47,682 nt of DNA from Methylacidiphilum caldifontis (GTDB taxonomy: Bacteria; Verrucomicrobiota; Verrucomicrobiia; Methylacidiphilales; CAMAQI01), in NCBI GenBank assembly GCA_945877805.1, contig CAMCSM010000009.1, positions 1-47,682 on the forward strand. Direction: 5' to 3'. Numbering within the stretch: position 1 is the stretch's first letter; the number at the start of each line of letters is the position of its first letter. Below are positions 38,050-47,682 of the stretch, piece by piece. Under the pieces are notes generated by a model that saw only the letters and a program-made list of their open reading frames with translations, was not told the origin of the DNA and did no database searches. Both the position numbers and the translations under genes were made by a program.

Positions 38050-39003
38050 GTGAAACAAACGAATCGCCGAAAATTTATAACGACAACGTTAGCGGGTGGG
38101 CTTTTGACCGGAACCGGTTTATGGACCGGATTTTCCGATGCCTGGGCGGCTCGATTTCTCAGAGAACGATTTGTTGAATCCTTTCGTGAAATGAAACCGC
38201 TCGGTTTTTCACCAAAACCGAACTCATGGAGTGATCAACAGATCCGCATGTGTTGGTTGGGGCACGCCACGGTTTTGATCAATTTTTATGGGTTTTGGAT
38301 TTTCACCGATCCGAGTCTATTTTCTCGAGTCGGACTGGATCTGGGTTTGTTTACCTTTGGCCCGAAACGAGTGACTAAGCCGGCGCTTCATTTAAATGAA
38401 TTTCCAAAGATTGATTTAATTCTTCTCTCTCATGCGCACATGGATCATATGGATTTGCCTTCGCTCCGCTGTTTTTCCAAGCAGACCCCGATCATTACCG
38501 CAGCGAAGACGAGCGATATTCTTCAGGGAACCAGCACACAGGTCACTGAATTGGGATGGGGGGACTCAAAGCGAGTCACCGCCTCAACAGGAGAGTTGAA
38601 GGTCACGGCCTTTGAGGTGCAGCATTGGGGAGCCCGTTGGCAGCGAGACAGTTATCGAGGCTATAATGGCTATGTTCTTGAAAGAGAAGGGAAGAAAATT
38701 ATTTTTGGTGGAGATACTGCAATGACCTCCTCCTTTCGGTCTCTTGCGACTCAAGGACCTTACGAGGTCGCAATCATGCCGATCGGAGCCTATGATCCAT
38801 GGATTCGAGTTCATTGTAATCCAGAGCAGGCAGCGCAGATGGCCTTTGAAGCGAAGGCTCATCGGATCGCTCCAATTCATTTTAATACCTTTAAATTAAG
38901 CCGTGAATCGGAACAGGAGCCGATTCAGCGACTCGAACAGTTTTGTATTCAAGAGCCTGAACGGATTGCGTGGAGAGAGATCGGAGGAGAATGGCAGCTT
39001 TAA
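38050..39003 (+). CDS. MBL-fold metallohydrolase with Tat-like signal (UlaG/NAPE-PLD-like)
   Basis: NRRKFITTTLAGG; WLGHATVLINFYGFWIFTDP; LLSHAHMDHMD; FGGDTAMT. Confidence 0.9.
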   Translation: MKQTNRRKFITTTLAGGLLTGTGLWTGFSDAWAARFLRERFVESFREMKPLGFSPKPNSWSDQQIRMCWLGHATVLINFYGFWIFTDPSLFSRVGLDLGLFTFGPKRVTKPALHLNEFPKIDLILLSHAHMDHMDLPSLRCFSKQTPIITAAKTSDILQGTSTQVTELGWGDSKRVTASTGELKVTAFEVQHWGARWQRDSYRGYNGYVLEREGKKIIFGGDTAMTSSFRSLATQGPYEVAIMPIGAYDPWIRVHCNPEQAAQMAFEAKAHRIAPIHFNTFKLSRESEQEPIQRLEQFCIQEPERIAWREIGGEWQL

Positions 39004-39219
39004 CCCATTTCATTTATTAGGGATCTATCGGGAGACACTCCTCTGCATTTCAAAAGAATTTAAGCTATCCAGCAATTAGGCCTTCGTCAATGAGCGAGGA
39101 TTTGCAGCCCTTCAACCCCCTGCCGAATCTAGGCTAAAAGCTCCTCTTGGTTTTGTGACAACTCGGTGTCAATTTTGAACAGATCTTGAAAATAGGGAAA
39201 AGAAAGTCATTCTCTTGCG

Positions 39220-40236
39220 ATGGTCTCCATTATTTTATCGGCTTGGCTCATGCTTGGGGCGATCGCTCCCTTTACGGAAAGAGGGGTCACTGATTTTGAT
39301 GCCGTTTTAAATATTTTAAATCCCTATGGAGTTTGGGTTGAAAATTCAGTGACCCATGCCTATTCCTATCACCCTTTTTGTACCGAGGGGTGGATTCCTT
39401 TTGTCGATGGGCAATGGGTTTATTCGGATTACGGGTGGTTTTGGAAAGGAAACGAGTCACATCAATGGGTCACCTCCCATTATGGCTATTGGAAGCGTGA
39501 GAGCAGTGGAGTATGGGGATGGATCCCCAGAAGTGAGTGGCATCCGAACCCCGTCGATTGGCGAGGAACGAAAACCCATATCGGCTGGCGCTCCTCTCCG
39601 CTGAGTAAAATCGGTGATTTTACGGAAAGTGAAGAGAAACGGGTGCTCGATCCCAACGAATGGATTTTTGTAAAACGAGAAGATTTTGGAAAGCCGTTGA
39701 ACCGTGCCTTAGTGATGACAGGGGAAGAGGCAAAAACTATTTTAATGGATTCCTATTTATTATCTCATGAAATCGAACTTTATCGCGTTATGGCACGCGC
39801 AGGACCCGATCCCAAAAGCTATGAGGGAGCCCAACCGAGAAGGGAGCTGAATCAACCGCCAGCGACCGATTTAGAAAAAGTTCGTTATTACATAACGATG
39901 TCGCTGCCCTCTTATGAGACCGCAATTCCGATCGATGCAAGGCCGGAGCAGATTTACATTTATCGGCCCAAATTTTTTCAAGATAACGATGGAATTCAAC
40001 GCAGAATTAAAATTTGGAATAACCCGAAAGATCGCATAGAAGCGGTGGAAAAAGTGAATCAAGCGTTGGGGGTCACGCCAGAGCTCTCGGAGACCAAGGC
40101 AGAGCCCGTGGTACCGATTCAGAAGGCAACAGAGGTCCCAGAAGCCTCCAAGAAATCCTCGACTCCAACCGTTCCTCAAGAGATTAAAAAAGAGGAAAAC
40201 GGCCCTAAAAAGCCGACATTTCGCTCTCGATCTTAA
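39220..40236 (+). CDS. DUF6600-like Trp/Tyr-rich secreted protein
   Basis: YGVWVENSVTHAYSYHPFCTEGWIPFVDGQWVYSDYGWFWKGNESHQWVTSHYGYWKR. Confidence 0.75.
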   Translation: MVSIILSAWLMLGAIAPFTERGVTDFDAVLNILNPYGVWVENSVTHAYSYHPFCTEGWIPFVDGQWVYSDYGWFWKGNESHQWVTSHYGYWKRESSGVWGWIPRSEWHPNPVDWRGTKTHIGWRSSPLSKIGDFTESEEKRVLDPNEWIFVKREDFGKPLNRALVMTGEEAKTILMDSYLLSHEIELYRVMARAGPDPKSYEGAQPRRELNQPPATDLEKVRYYITMSLPSYETAIPIDARPEQIYIYRPKFFQDNDGIQRRIKIWNNPKDRIEAVEKVNQALGVTPELSETKAEPVVPIQKATEVPEASKKSSTPTVPQEIKKEENGPKKPTFRSRS

Positions 40237-40394
40237 TGACTTACTTGGTTGGGAGAGATAAGAAATTAGCCGCAAAAGAACGCATAGATCGCAAAAATAA
40301 AGACTCACCATAGTCTAGTCCATCATCCTAAATTCGGCAGTTGAAGTCACATTTACCTCTCCATTAGCCTTCACCCAAAGGGTGAGTCCTATTT

Positions 40395-40494
40395 GGAGGG
40401 GCACCGGCCCTGTGCCTCGGGCTACGGGGACGGCAGCCCCGACCTGTCGGGGCTGCCTTCCCCGTCCGATGAGGCACAGAGCCTGTGCCCCTCC
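40395..40494. repeat. 100-bp nested palindromic element
   Basis: GGAGGGGCAC...GGCAGCCCCGAC-CT-GTCGGGGCTGCC...GTGCCCCTCC, with 12-bp perfect inner arms. Confidence 0.95.
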
Positions 40495-40500
40495 ATTTTT

Positions 40501-40519
40501 TATCACCATTTTGGTGATA
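40501..40519. repeat. Hairpin TATCACCA-TTT-TGGTGATA
   Basis: 8-bp perfect arms. Confidence 0.95.
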
Positions 40520-40580
40520 TCGTTTGCGAGGTATATCCATTCCCAATGCAAGAAATGGGTTAAATATGGTGAAGAGGATT

Positions 40581-42050
40581 CTAAAGGATCTTCTTCCAAA
40601 CCGCCTCAACCACCTCTTGAGGAATTGACATCTCCTCAGGCCAACCGCGCTGATAGCCCTCTCCTGGAAGTTTCTTTGTTGCGTCGATTCCCATATGCGA
40701 ACCGATATTCGGCTCCGTAGTCGCATGATCGAGACTATCACAAGGGGCCTTCGTAAAGATCGTATCCCGCTGTGGATCGATATTCGCACAAAGATAAAAA
40801 AGGACCTCGCTGGTCTTCTGCACATCCACGTGGGCGTCAACGATCACAATGATCTTCGAAAACATCATCTGACCCATTCCCCATAATCCATTCATGATTT
40901 TAAAGGCTTGATAGGGGTACTGCTTCTTAATACTGACAAAGACTAAATTATGAAAAACCCCTTCGGCGGGGAGGGCGATATCGACGATTTCAGGGAAATT
41001 CATTTTTAAAATCGGCTTAAAAATCAAAACACTTGCCCAGCCGAGATAAAGATCTTCCATCGGCGGCTTCCCCACGATGGTTGCTGGGTAAATAGCATTC
41101 GCCCGATGCGTAATACAGGTCACATGAAAGGCAGAATATTGATCAATCGGGGTATAAAACCCCGTATGATCACCAAAGGGACCTTCTTCTCGTAACGGCT
41201 CCGTAGGGTCAATATACCCTTCGATCACGATATCAGAATTTGCAGGAACCTCGAGATCGATGGTCTCGCATTTGATTAAAGGAACCGATTTTTTTCTTAA
41301 AAAACCGGAAAGCAACACTTCATCTAATCCATCTGGCATCGGCGCAGTGGCGGCAAAAGTCATCACCGGGTCTCCCCCTAGACAAACCGCAACAGGCATC
41401 CGCTTCCCCTCCTCAAAGTAACGTCTTCCATGTCTTGCCGCGACCTTATGGAGTTGCCAATGCATTCCTGTTGTTTTCTCATCAAAGATCTGCATCCGAT
41501 ACATTCCGATATTTCTCTCTCCTGTGTCGGGATCGACCGTATAAACGTTCGGTAACGTCACAAAGGGGCCTCCGTCTTGAGGCCAACATTTAAGCACCGG
41601 AAGATCCTTCAAAGTGAATTTTCCTGATCCTAAATCGATCCGATGAATCACCTCTTTACAGGCTCCTGTCTTCACCCGGTTGGGCCTCGCATGAATCACA
41701 TCGATCCCGTTTTTTAAAAGCTCCCAGGCTTCAGAAAAATTCTTCGGCGGTTTCGCCTTCATTAAATACGCCATCTGGTCGCTCACCTCTTGAACGCTCT
41801 TGGCCTCCAAGCACAAAGCCATCCGCTTCCAAGAACCAAAAGCGTTGATCAACACAGGAAACTGAGAAATCGAGCCATCGGCTAAAATCGGTTTTTCGAT
41901 CAATAACGCTTTTCCCCCGCCCTCTTTTTTCATCTCCCGATCGGCAACCACCGTGATCTCTAAATCGGTCTTCAGCGGAACTGAAATACGAACAAGCTCC
42001 CCATTTTCCTCTAGGGTCTGAATAAAATCGGACATCGAATCATAAGCCAT
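40581..42050 (-). CDS. ubiD: UbiD-family decarboxylase
   Basis: EGPFGDHTGFYTPIDQYSAFHVTCITHRANAIYPATIVGKPPMED. Confidence 0.93.
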   Translation of the reverse strand: MAYDSMSDFIQTLEENGELVRISVPLKTDLEITVVADREMKKEGGGKALLIEKPILADGSISQFPVLINAFGSWKRMALCLEAKSVQEVSDQMAYLMKAKPPKNFSEAWELLKNGIDVIHARPNRVKTGACKEVIHRIDLGSGKFTLKDLPVLKCWPQDGGPFVTLPNVYTVDPDTGERNIGMYRMQIFDEKTTGMHWQLHKVAARHGRRYFEEGKRMPVAVCLGGDPVMTFAATAPMPDGLDEVLLSGFLRKKSVPLIKCETIDLEVPANSDIVIEGYIDPTEPLREEGPFGDHTGFYTPIDQYSAFHVTCITHRANAIYPATIVGKPPMEDLYLGWASVLIFKPILKMNFPEIVDIALPAEGVFHNLVFVSIKKQYPYQAFKIMNGLWGMGQMMFSKIIVIVDAHVDVQKTSEVLFYLCANIDPQRDTIFTKAPCDSLDHATTEPNIGSHMGIDATKKLPGEGYQRGWPEEMSIPQEVVEAVWKKIL

Positions 42051-42191
42051 GGGCTAAGCCTAACGGATAATCTCGATTTGCAAAAAGAAAAAACAATGAA
42101 TTTAGCCACAGAGAACGCAAAGAACTCAAAAATGAAAAAACAATTCAGGTTAAAATCTGCTCCAAAAAAAGAGAGTTTATGAGACCCCATT

Positions 42192-44069
42192 TTATTTTGT
42201 GTTCTTTGCGTTCTCTTGCAATAACTTCTCAACCCGCATCACCTCTCCTAAACTCCAGGCTTGAAACGGACACCCTCTTGCTTGATGAGGGAGCTCCCCA
42301 TCGGTAATTTCCGGATAATGTTTCTGTCCTAAAGGATCTAACCCTTTTACAAAAGGCTCAAAAAAACGACTCCTCACCTCTGCCTTCACCTCAGGACTCT
42401 CTCCATAAACTCTCAACCATGCCTCGATAAAAGGTCCGATCCACCAGACCCAAACGGTCCCTTGATGATAGGCTGCATCCCGTTCGACAACCCCTCCTTG
42501 ATAAAATCCACAGTAATGGAGATCCTGTGGCGAAAGAGATCTTAATCCTGCCGGCGTCCACAGATGTTGCTCAATCAGCGCTAAAACCGCTTTTGCTTGA
42601 TCGATTTTCAAAAGCCTCTTCGGCAATCCCCCAATCGCCAAAAGCATATTCGGTCGAATCGTATCATCCACCGTTCCAGAATGATGATCGACATCGACCA
42701 GATCACTTAAGGCGACTCCATTCCAAAACCGTTTTTGAAAACTCTTTTGGGCCTTTGTCAAAACTTTCTTCCAACAATCCTCCCAGCGCATTCCCACCTC
42801 AAGCGCATGAATCCATAAGGCCTGTATCTCCACCGGTTTTCCGATTCGTGGGGTCACCACCCAATCTCCGACCTTGGCATCCATCCACGTTAATTGGATC
42901 CCTGGTTCACCGCAGGCGATTAAAGCATCCTTATCCATCACAATTCCATAACGAGTTCCTGTCTGATATCCCTTTAAAATGGCAAGACAGGCTTGCTGAA
43001 GCGACTTCAACTCGACAGGAGTCAAACTCTTCTCCCACTTCTGCAAAAACTCCCCAACGACCACGACGTACCAAAGCGAAGCATCGACCGAGTTATATTC
43101 CGGCTCATTCCCTCCGTCGGGAAAACGATTTGGGATCATCCCTCGATCGACATACTTCGACCACTCCAATAAAATTGAAAGCGATTCCTCTCGTCGATCG
43201 TGAGCAATCAACATTCCTCGCATCGCAATCAAGGTATCTCGACCCCAATCCCCAAACCAAGGATAACCAGCGATAATCGTTAAACCCTCCCCTCGTCTCA
43301 CCAAAAAATCATCCACCGATTTCTCAAAACCGACTTTCGGACTCTTTACTGTCTGGAGTAACTTTTCTCCGACTAATCCAAACTCCAAATAAGCATTCCC
43401 GATCCACCCCATATCCCATTGAAATACCCCAGGGACATGAAGATCTTCCTCAAAATCAAGCCCTCTTTCTTTTTCCTCATTGTATTGGAATTTACGATAC
43501 CAAGAGGGATCTCGAATAAAAAAACCGTCCGAACGCATTTCAATCTCAGGACACCCCATATAAGGCTGCATTCTCCACGACTGAATCGTCTCGGTAACCT
43601 CTAAATTTCGCACTGAATTCTCATGATGTAAGGCATGAAAATCTCGTCCGGAAATCAGCGGCATGACCCAAAAAGTCCAATCCTTTTTTCGCTCCGAAAA
43701 AAGCCATTGAAGATGAACTCCGCTTTTTCCTCTCTCCATCTGAATCGAAAAAGAAAGATCGATCTCATCAAAAATCCGATAATTCCATTGAGGAAAGGGC
43801 TGTGCCTGAAAGGAAATCAATTTTACATTTTCCGTGGGAATTAAAAAATCAGGGGAGTAATTCTGTGGCACCAAACGGGCCCTGCGACCATCGGCCGTCA
43901 TCACCCCCGCCTCCATTCCATTTAAAATCAAAAAACGATCAGTCGGTGATCCCAGTGCATGCGTCCAAAGAGAATGATAGCGTCTGCTTCGAGATCCCCC
44001 CACCGTCCCCATTGCAAATCCCCCTAGACCATCGGTTACAAGCCACTCCTGTAAATCATAGGCGCTCAT
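42192..44069 (-). CDS. Amylo-alpha-1,6-glucosidase (glycogen debranching enzyme family)
   Basis: LVTDGLGGFAMGTVGGSRSRRYHSLW; AGYPWFGDWGRDTLIAMRG; EPEYNSVDASLWYV. Confidence 0.93.
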   Translation of the reverse strand: MSAYDLQEWLVTDGLGGFAMGTVGGSRSRRYHSLWTHALGSPTDRFLILNGMEAGVMTADGRRARLVPQNYSPDFLIPTENVKLISFQAQPFPQWNYRIFDEIDLSFSIQMERGKSGVHLQWLFSERKKDWTFWVMPLISGRDFHALHHENSVRNLEVTETIQSWRMQPYMGCPEIEMRSDGFFIRDPSWYRKFQYNEEKERGLDFEEDLHVPGVFQWDMGWIGNAYLEFGLVGEKLLQTVKSPKVGFEKSVDDFLVRRGEGLTIIAGYPWFGDWGRDTLIAMRGMLIAHDRREESLSILLEWSKYVDRGMIPNRFPDGGNEPEYNSVDASLWYVVVVGEFLQKWEKSLTPVELKSLQQACLAILKGYQTGTRYGIVMDKDALIACGEPGIQLTWMDAKVGDWVVTPRIGKPVEIQALWIHALEVGMRWEDCWKKVLTKAQKSFQKRFWNGVALSDLVDVDHHSGTVDDTIRPNMLLAIGGLPKRLLKIDQAKAVLALIEQHLWTPAGLRSLSPQDLHYCGFYQGGVVERDAAYHQGTVWVWWIGPFIEAWLRVYGESPEVKAEVRSRFFEPFVKGLDPLGQKHYPEITDGELPHQARGCPFQAWSLGEVMRVEKLLQENAKNTK

Positions 44070-44175
44070 CGCCCTATCTTGTCCTTTCTGGAAAATAAAT
44101 GCACGCTTTTAATTCTTTTGCGATCCCACTAACTGGTCAGTAAGAGGGTGCAGGACAAAAATGGGTTTATATATT

Positions 44176-45090
44176 TTAGGAAGTTTTCTTCACCATTTTC
44201 CTTAGAATTTTCTGGGCGAGTTGGTGGCCTAACTCAGAGGGATTATCGGAGTTCGAAGACTCCTTTTCTCGATGCTGTTTATTTTTGCCATCAGACCAAA
44301 ACCCTTCGAGGTGAAAGAGCTTTCCATCGGTTGAGGCCAGTGCGGCGATCGGCTGGGCGCACCCGCCGCCCAAGGAGAGAAGAAAGGAGCGCTCGGCGGT
44401 CACATGGGCTCTCGTGATCGGGCATTCGAGGGGGAGCAGCAGGGAGATCTGCGGATCGTTCTGACGCATCTGAATTCCGAGAGCCCCTTGACCGGGGGCG
44501 GGAAGCATTTGGCTTGCCTGGAGAGGTGTTAAGAAGAGGTTTTGAACATCGGGACGAAGTCGATTTAATCCTGCTTCGGCGAGAATGATTCCCACCCACT
44601 CGTTGTTTTCTCGAAGCTTGCGTAGCCGGGTATCGATATTGCCGCGAATATCGACGATTTGAAGATCCGGACGAAGGAGTGAAATTTGGGTGATTCGGCG
44701 TGGACTTCCGGTCGCAAGAACGGAGTTCAACGGAAGGGTGAGGAGGGAATAGTTCTCTTTCGTGATCAAAAGATCCCAAGGAGATTCACGCTCAGGGATA
44801 ATCGCAATCGTGAGGCCGTGCGGATCTTCGACCGGAAGGTCTTTGAGGCTGTGAACCGCAAGGTCGATCTCACGGTTGAGGAGGGCCTCTTCGAGTTCTT
44901 TGGTGAAGATCCCTTTTCCGGCCGGAAGCTCTTTTTGAGATTGTAAGGCCCAAGTATCGCCGGTGGTTTTAATGATCTTGAGATCGATCTGCCAATCCGG
45001 AAGCAGGGATTGAATTCGCGCTTGAAAGAGTTTCGTTTGCGTTAGTGCCAGGGGAGATCCCCGAGTGCCAATGACGAGTTTCTGGTGCAT
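44176..45090 (-). CDS. hemC: Hydroxymethylbilane synthase
   Basis: LVIGTRGSPLALTQT, VHSLKDLPVEDPHGLTI, GSPRRITQ; start at MHQKL instead of 45114. Confidence 0.95.
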   Translation of the reverse strand: MHQKLVIGTRGSPLALTQTKLFQARIQSLLPDWQIDLKIIKTTGDTWALQSQKELPAGKGIFTKELEEALLNREIDLAVHSLKDLPVEDPHGLTIAIIPERESPWDLLITKENYSLLTLPLNSVLATGSPRRITQISLLRPDLQIVDIRGNIDTRLRKLRENNEWVGIILAEAGLNRLRPDVQNLFLTPLQASQMLPAPGQGALGIQMRQNDPQISLLLPLECPITRAHVTAERSFLLSLGGGCAQPIAALASTDGKLFHLEGFWSDGKNKQHREKESSNSDNPSELGHQLAQKILRKMVKKTS

Positions 45091-45209
45091 AAAAGACAGT
45101 GGATTTACCGCCAAGAAAATTCAAAGAAACGCCAAAACAATTCTTTTTCTGTTTTAAAAAAACCTTTGTATTTTCTTTGCCTTTGACTTGGCGGTTAAAA
45201 TTTCTTGTT

Positions 45210-47300
45210 TTATGCCGGAGCGCCCTGGAAGCCAGGGAGGAGTCCATCATCCTTTTTTGGCACGGTCACGGGAGGATTCACAGGGAGCGGCTCGGAAGGG
45301 GTTGGATTCGCCGGGGGATCGATCTTTTTGATCGGAGGATTGCTCATTTTTCCCTCTTTAATCAAATCGATGACATTCTGTCCGTCGAGAACTTCGTAGT
45401 CTAAAAGCGCTTGTGTGATCAGTTCCATTTTTTCTCGATTCGTCAGAATCAGCTCTTTAGCACGAGCATAGGCAGAGCTGACGAGTTCGAGAACCTCTTT
45501 GTCGATCAATTGAGCAGTCGCTTCGCTATAGCTTCGTTGGGAGCTGAGATCGCGTCCGAGGAAGGTCATATTGGAGTCGGCGCCGTAGTGGATCATTCCG
45601 AGCTTCTCGCTCATTCCCCAATCGCAGACCATCTTCTTTGCATACCAGGTGGCCATGTTAATATCCCCTGAGGCTCCACTACTGATATCGCCAATGAAGA
45701 TCTCTTCGGCGACTCGTCCCCCCATGGTGACGCAAAGATCATCAATAATTTTCCGGCGGGAGTGACCGAGAAGATCCTCTTTAGGAAGCATCATCGTGAC
45801 GCCAAGGGCAGGACCCCGAGGGATGATCGAGACTTTATGAAGAGGATCGGTATGTTCGAGGAGAACATTGAGGAGGGCATGACCGGCTTCATGATACGCG
45901 GTGATCTTTTTCTGCTCTTCCGTCATCGCCATGCTGCGGCGTTCACGTCCCCAGCGAACCTTATCGCGGGATTCTTCAAGCTCACTTTGACCGATCGACT
46001 CTTTGCCACGACGAACAGCAAGCAGGGCCGCTTCGTTGAGAAGATTGGCAAGTTCGGCTCCGGAGAAACCAGGGGTTCCTCGAGCGATGAGTCCGAGTTC
46101 TGCTTTGACATCGAGTTTCACTTTATTGGCGTGAACCTTTAAAATCTCTTCTCGACCTTTAATATCCGGAAGATTGATCATCACTTCGCGATCGAAACGG
46201 CCGGGACGAAGTAAGGCGGGATCGAGGACATCTTTTCGGTTGGTAGCAGCAATCATGATGATCCCCTCTTGGGTATCGATTCCATCCATCTCAACGAGCA
46301 TGGCATTGAGTGTTTGCTCGCGTTCATCGTGACCCCCTCCCATGCCGCTTCCACGGGCACGTCCGACGGCATCGATTTCATCGATGAAGATTAGACAAGG
46401 GGCGTTTTTACGGCCTTGTTCAAACATATCGCGAACACGAGAGGCGCCGACACCGACAAACATTTCAACGAAATCGGAACCACTGATACTAAAGAAGGGG
46501 ACATCGGCTTCGCCGGCGATCGCTTTAGCGATCAAGGTTTTTCCAGTACCAGGAGGGCCTACCATCAAAATTCCTTTAGGAATTCGACCGCCGAGTTTGG
46601 AGAATTTTTTAGGATCCTTGAGGAAGTCGACGATCTCATGGACCTCATCTTTGGCCTCTTCGACCCCGGCGACATCCTTGAAGGTGATCTTCTTTTTATC
46701 GCGTGAGAGGAGTTTGGCGCGGCTTTTGCCGAAGCTGAAGGCCCCTTTGCCGGCCATTTTGATCTGTTGACGGAAAAGGAAATAGAGAATCACAATGAAG
46801 AGAATAAAGGGAAGGGTGCTGATGAGCATCTGCTCCCATTTATGTTCATTGAGTTTCGAGTCGAGATCCGGATACCCGTTGCTCGCAAGGAAGGTGTTGA
46901 GATCTCGATTCCAATCAGTATCAATGATCGTTTGAAAATTGGTGGAAACAATCTTTCCTGTTTTCTCCTCTTTTTTAAGATATTTTCCTTCGAGATAGGA
47001 TTTGCCGGTATTTTCTCGAACAAAGGCAAGAGATTCGATCGTTTTTTGACCGCTTTCCTTTTGAAGGCGAACCATCTCTTTAAACTTAGAGAGTTGAATC
47101 TCATCCGTAACCCCGATCGGTTGTTGGAAGAAGTAAAAGGCGAGGACAATGGCGGCGAAGCAGGAGATAAAAAGGAATACCCCTTTCATCGACTCGTTAT
47201 CCCCATCTCCATCATTGGAGTTTTGTGGTTTCTGGCGCTTACGTACTGGCGGTTTTTCGGTTTTCGACTTCTTAGGAAACTTGATTTCTGAATCAGACAT
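45210..47300 (-). CDS. ftsH: ATP-dependent zinc metalloprotease FtsH
   Basis: [38 protein letters not shown]; start at MSDSEIKF instead of 47357. Confidence 0.97.
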   Translation of the reverse strand: MSDSEIKFPKKSKTEKPPVRKRQKPQNSNDGDGDNESMKGVFLFISCFAAIVLAFYFFQQPIGVTDEIQLSKFKEMVRLQKESGQKTIESLAFVRENTGKSYLEGKYLKKEEKTGKIVSTNFQTIIDTDWNRDLNTFLASNGYPDLDSKLNEHKWEQMLISTLPFILFIVILYFLFRQQIKMAGKGAFSFGKSRAKLLSRDKKKITFKDVAGVEEAKDEVHEIVDFLKDPKKFSKLGGRIPKGILMVGPPGTGKTLIAKAIAGEADVPFFSISGSDFVEMFVGVGASRVRDMFEQGRKNAPCLIFIDEIDAVGRARGSGMGGGHDEREQTLNAMLVEMDGIDTQEGIIMIAATNRKDVLDPALLRPGRFDREVMINLPDIKGREEILKVHANKVKLDVKAELGLIARGTPGFSGAELANLLNEAALLAVRRGKESIGQSELEESRDKVRWGRERRSMAMTEEQKKITAYHEAGHALLNVLLEHTDPLHKVSIIPRGPALGVTMMLPKEDLLGHSRRKIIDDLCVTMGGRVAEEIFIGDISSGASGDINMATWYAKKMVCDWGMSEKLGMIHYGADSNMTFLGRDLSSQRSYSEATAQLIDKEVLELVSSAYARAKELILTNREKMELITQALLDYEVLDGQNVIDLIKEGKMSNPPIKKIDPPANPTPSEPLPVNPPVTVPKKDDGLLPGFQGAPA

Positions 47301-47391
47301 AGGGGAGAACGTAGGGGCTCTAAAGGGGAATGCAAATCCGAAATCAACAAACTGCATTCAACCCGTTTTTGTCACAGAACAAAAAAAAATG

Positions 47392-47419
47392 TTGACGAGG
47401 ATTTATTATTGAGTAATCT
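47392..47419 (+). promoter_or_regulatory. Putative sigma70 promoter TTGACG-16-TAATCT for the 47524 gene
   Basis: TTGACG AGGATTTATTATTGAG TAATCT. Confidence 0.6.
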
Positions 47420-47523
47420 GACGAGTGTTAGGAGATCCAGAGTGCTGGGTTTTCAGACACTTCCTCCCGTACTCGGGGTATGGGGACGGGAGAAAGTAAA
47501 AAACAACAACAAAAGGAGAATTC

Positions 47524-47682
47524 ATGATTAAATCATTTAAAGCAATCTTCGCTCTTCCCCTCGTTGCATCATTGGCTTTTGCCGGTGAAGTTTCGTCGGA
47601 TAAAGATTTGAAGAAAGTAATCGAAGATCAAGGTATTTACGTCGAAACATCCCAAAAGGGAATCGTTCTCAGCGGTTACGTT
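47524..47682 (+). CDS. N-terminus of a secreted, probable outer-membrane protein (truncated by the window edge)
   Basis: AAAAGGAG RBS; MIKSFKAIFALPLVASLAFAGEVSSDKDLKKVIEDQG... signal peptide. Confidence 0.8.
   Translation, partial: MIKSFKAIFALPLVASLAFAGEVSSDKDLKKVIEDQGIYVETSQKGIVLSGYV

Noticed and set aside
40315-40840. ORFs 40315-40599 (-), 40364-40840 (-) and 40382-40720 (+)
   Set aside because: Composed largely of the 100-bp palindrome and antisense/alternate frames of ubiD.
42527-43276. 249-aa ORF antisense to the debranching enzyme
   Set aside because: Shadow ORF; the opposite strand encodes a clear amylo-1,6-glucosidase.
45762-47291. Several + strand ORFs antisense to ftsH
   Set aside because: Shadow ORFs opposite a strongly conserved gene.
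1-47682. CRISPR arrays, rRNA genes, integrases/transposases
   Set aside because: No regularly spaced direct repeats with unique spacers, no rRNA-like blocks, and no recombinase motifs were seen in the ORFs provided.

Overview
47.7 kb of a bacterial chromosome, probably PVC/Verrucomicrobiota-like (an inference from gene content and repeat style, not tested). Most of the window is housekeeping or ordinary accessory genes: exosortase, LysM/NlpC-P60 hydrolase, PAP2 phosphatase, GT2 glycosyltransferase, a 1369-aa membrane protein, an FAD oxidase/methyltransferase/membrane-protein operon, an MFS-acyltransferase-acyl-ACP synthetase (LplT-Aas) fusion, an ion channel, a GDYXXLXY/DUF2157 pair, ppdK, an MBL-fold hydrolase, ubiD, a glycogen debranching enzyme, hemC, ftsH and the start of a putative outer-membrane protein. 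Two regions stand out. (1) 4.8-8.2 kb is a same-strand array of three unrelated PIN-toxin/antitoxin modules plus an un-annotated 55-aa ORF. Each is preceded ~80-100 bp upstream by a common short element (TTGACGA...GAGTCTCCCAC on the gene strand). One module is flanked by ~95-bp near-identical direct repeats, and decayed fragments of the same TA families lie at 12.5 kb and 21.9 kb. (2) 23.8-32.8 kb is a type I R-M operon, hsdM-rhuM-hsdS-prrC-dinD/BRO-like-hsdR. It encodes a PrrC-type anticodon nuclease, three 12-bp tandem repeats in the HsdS linker, and perfect 25- and 27-bp palindromes inside the two accessory genes. Intergenic DNA carries several families of degenerate ~10-bp-periodic repeats and clusters of perfect hairpins. 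Everything was read by eye; no searches or folding calculations were run.
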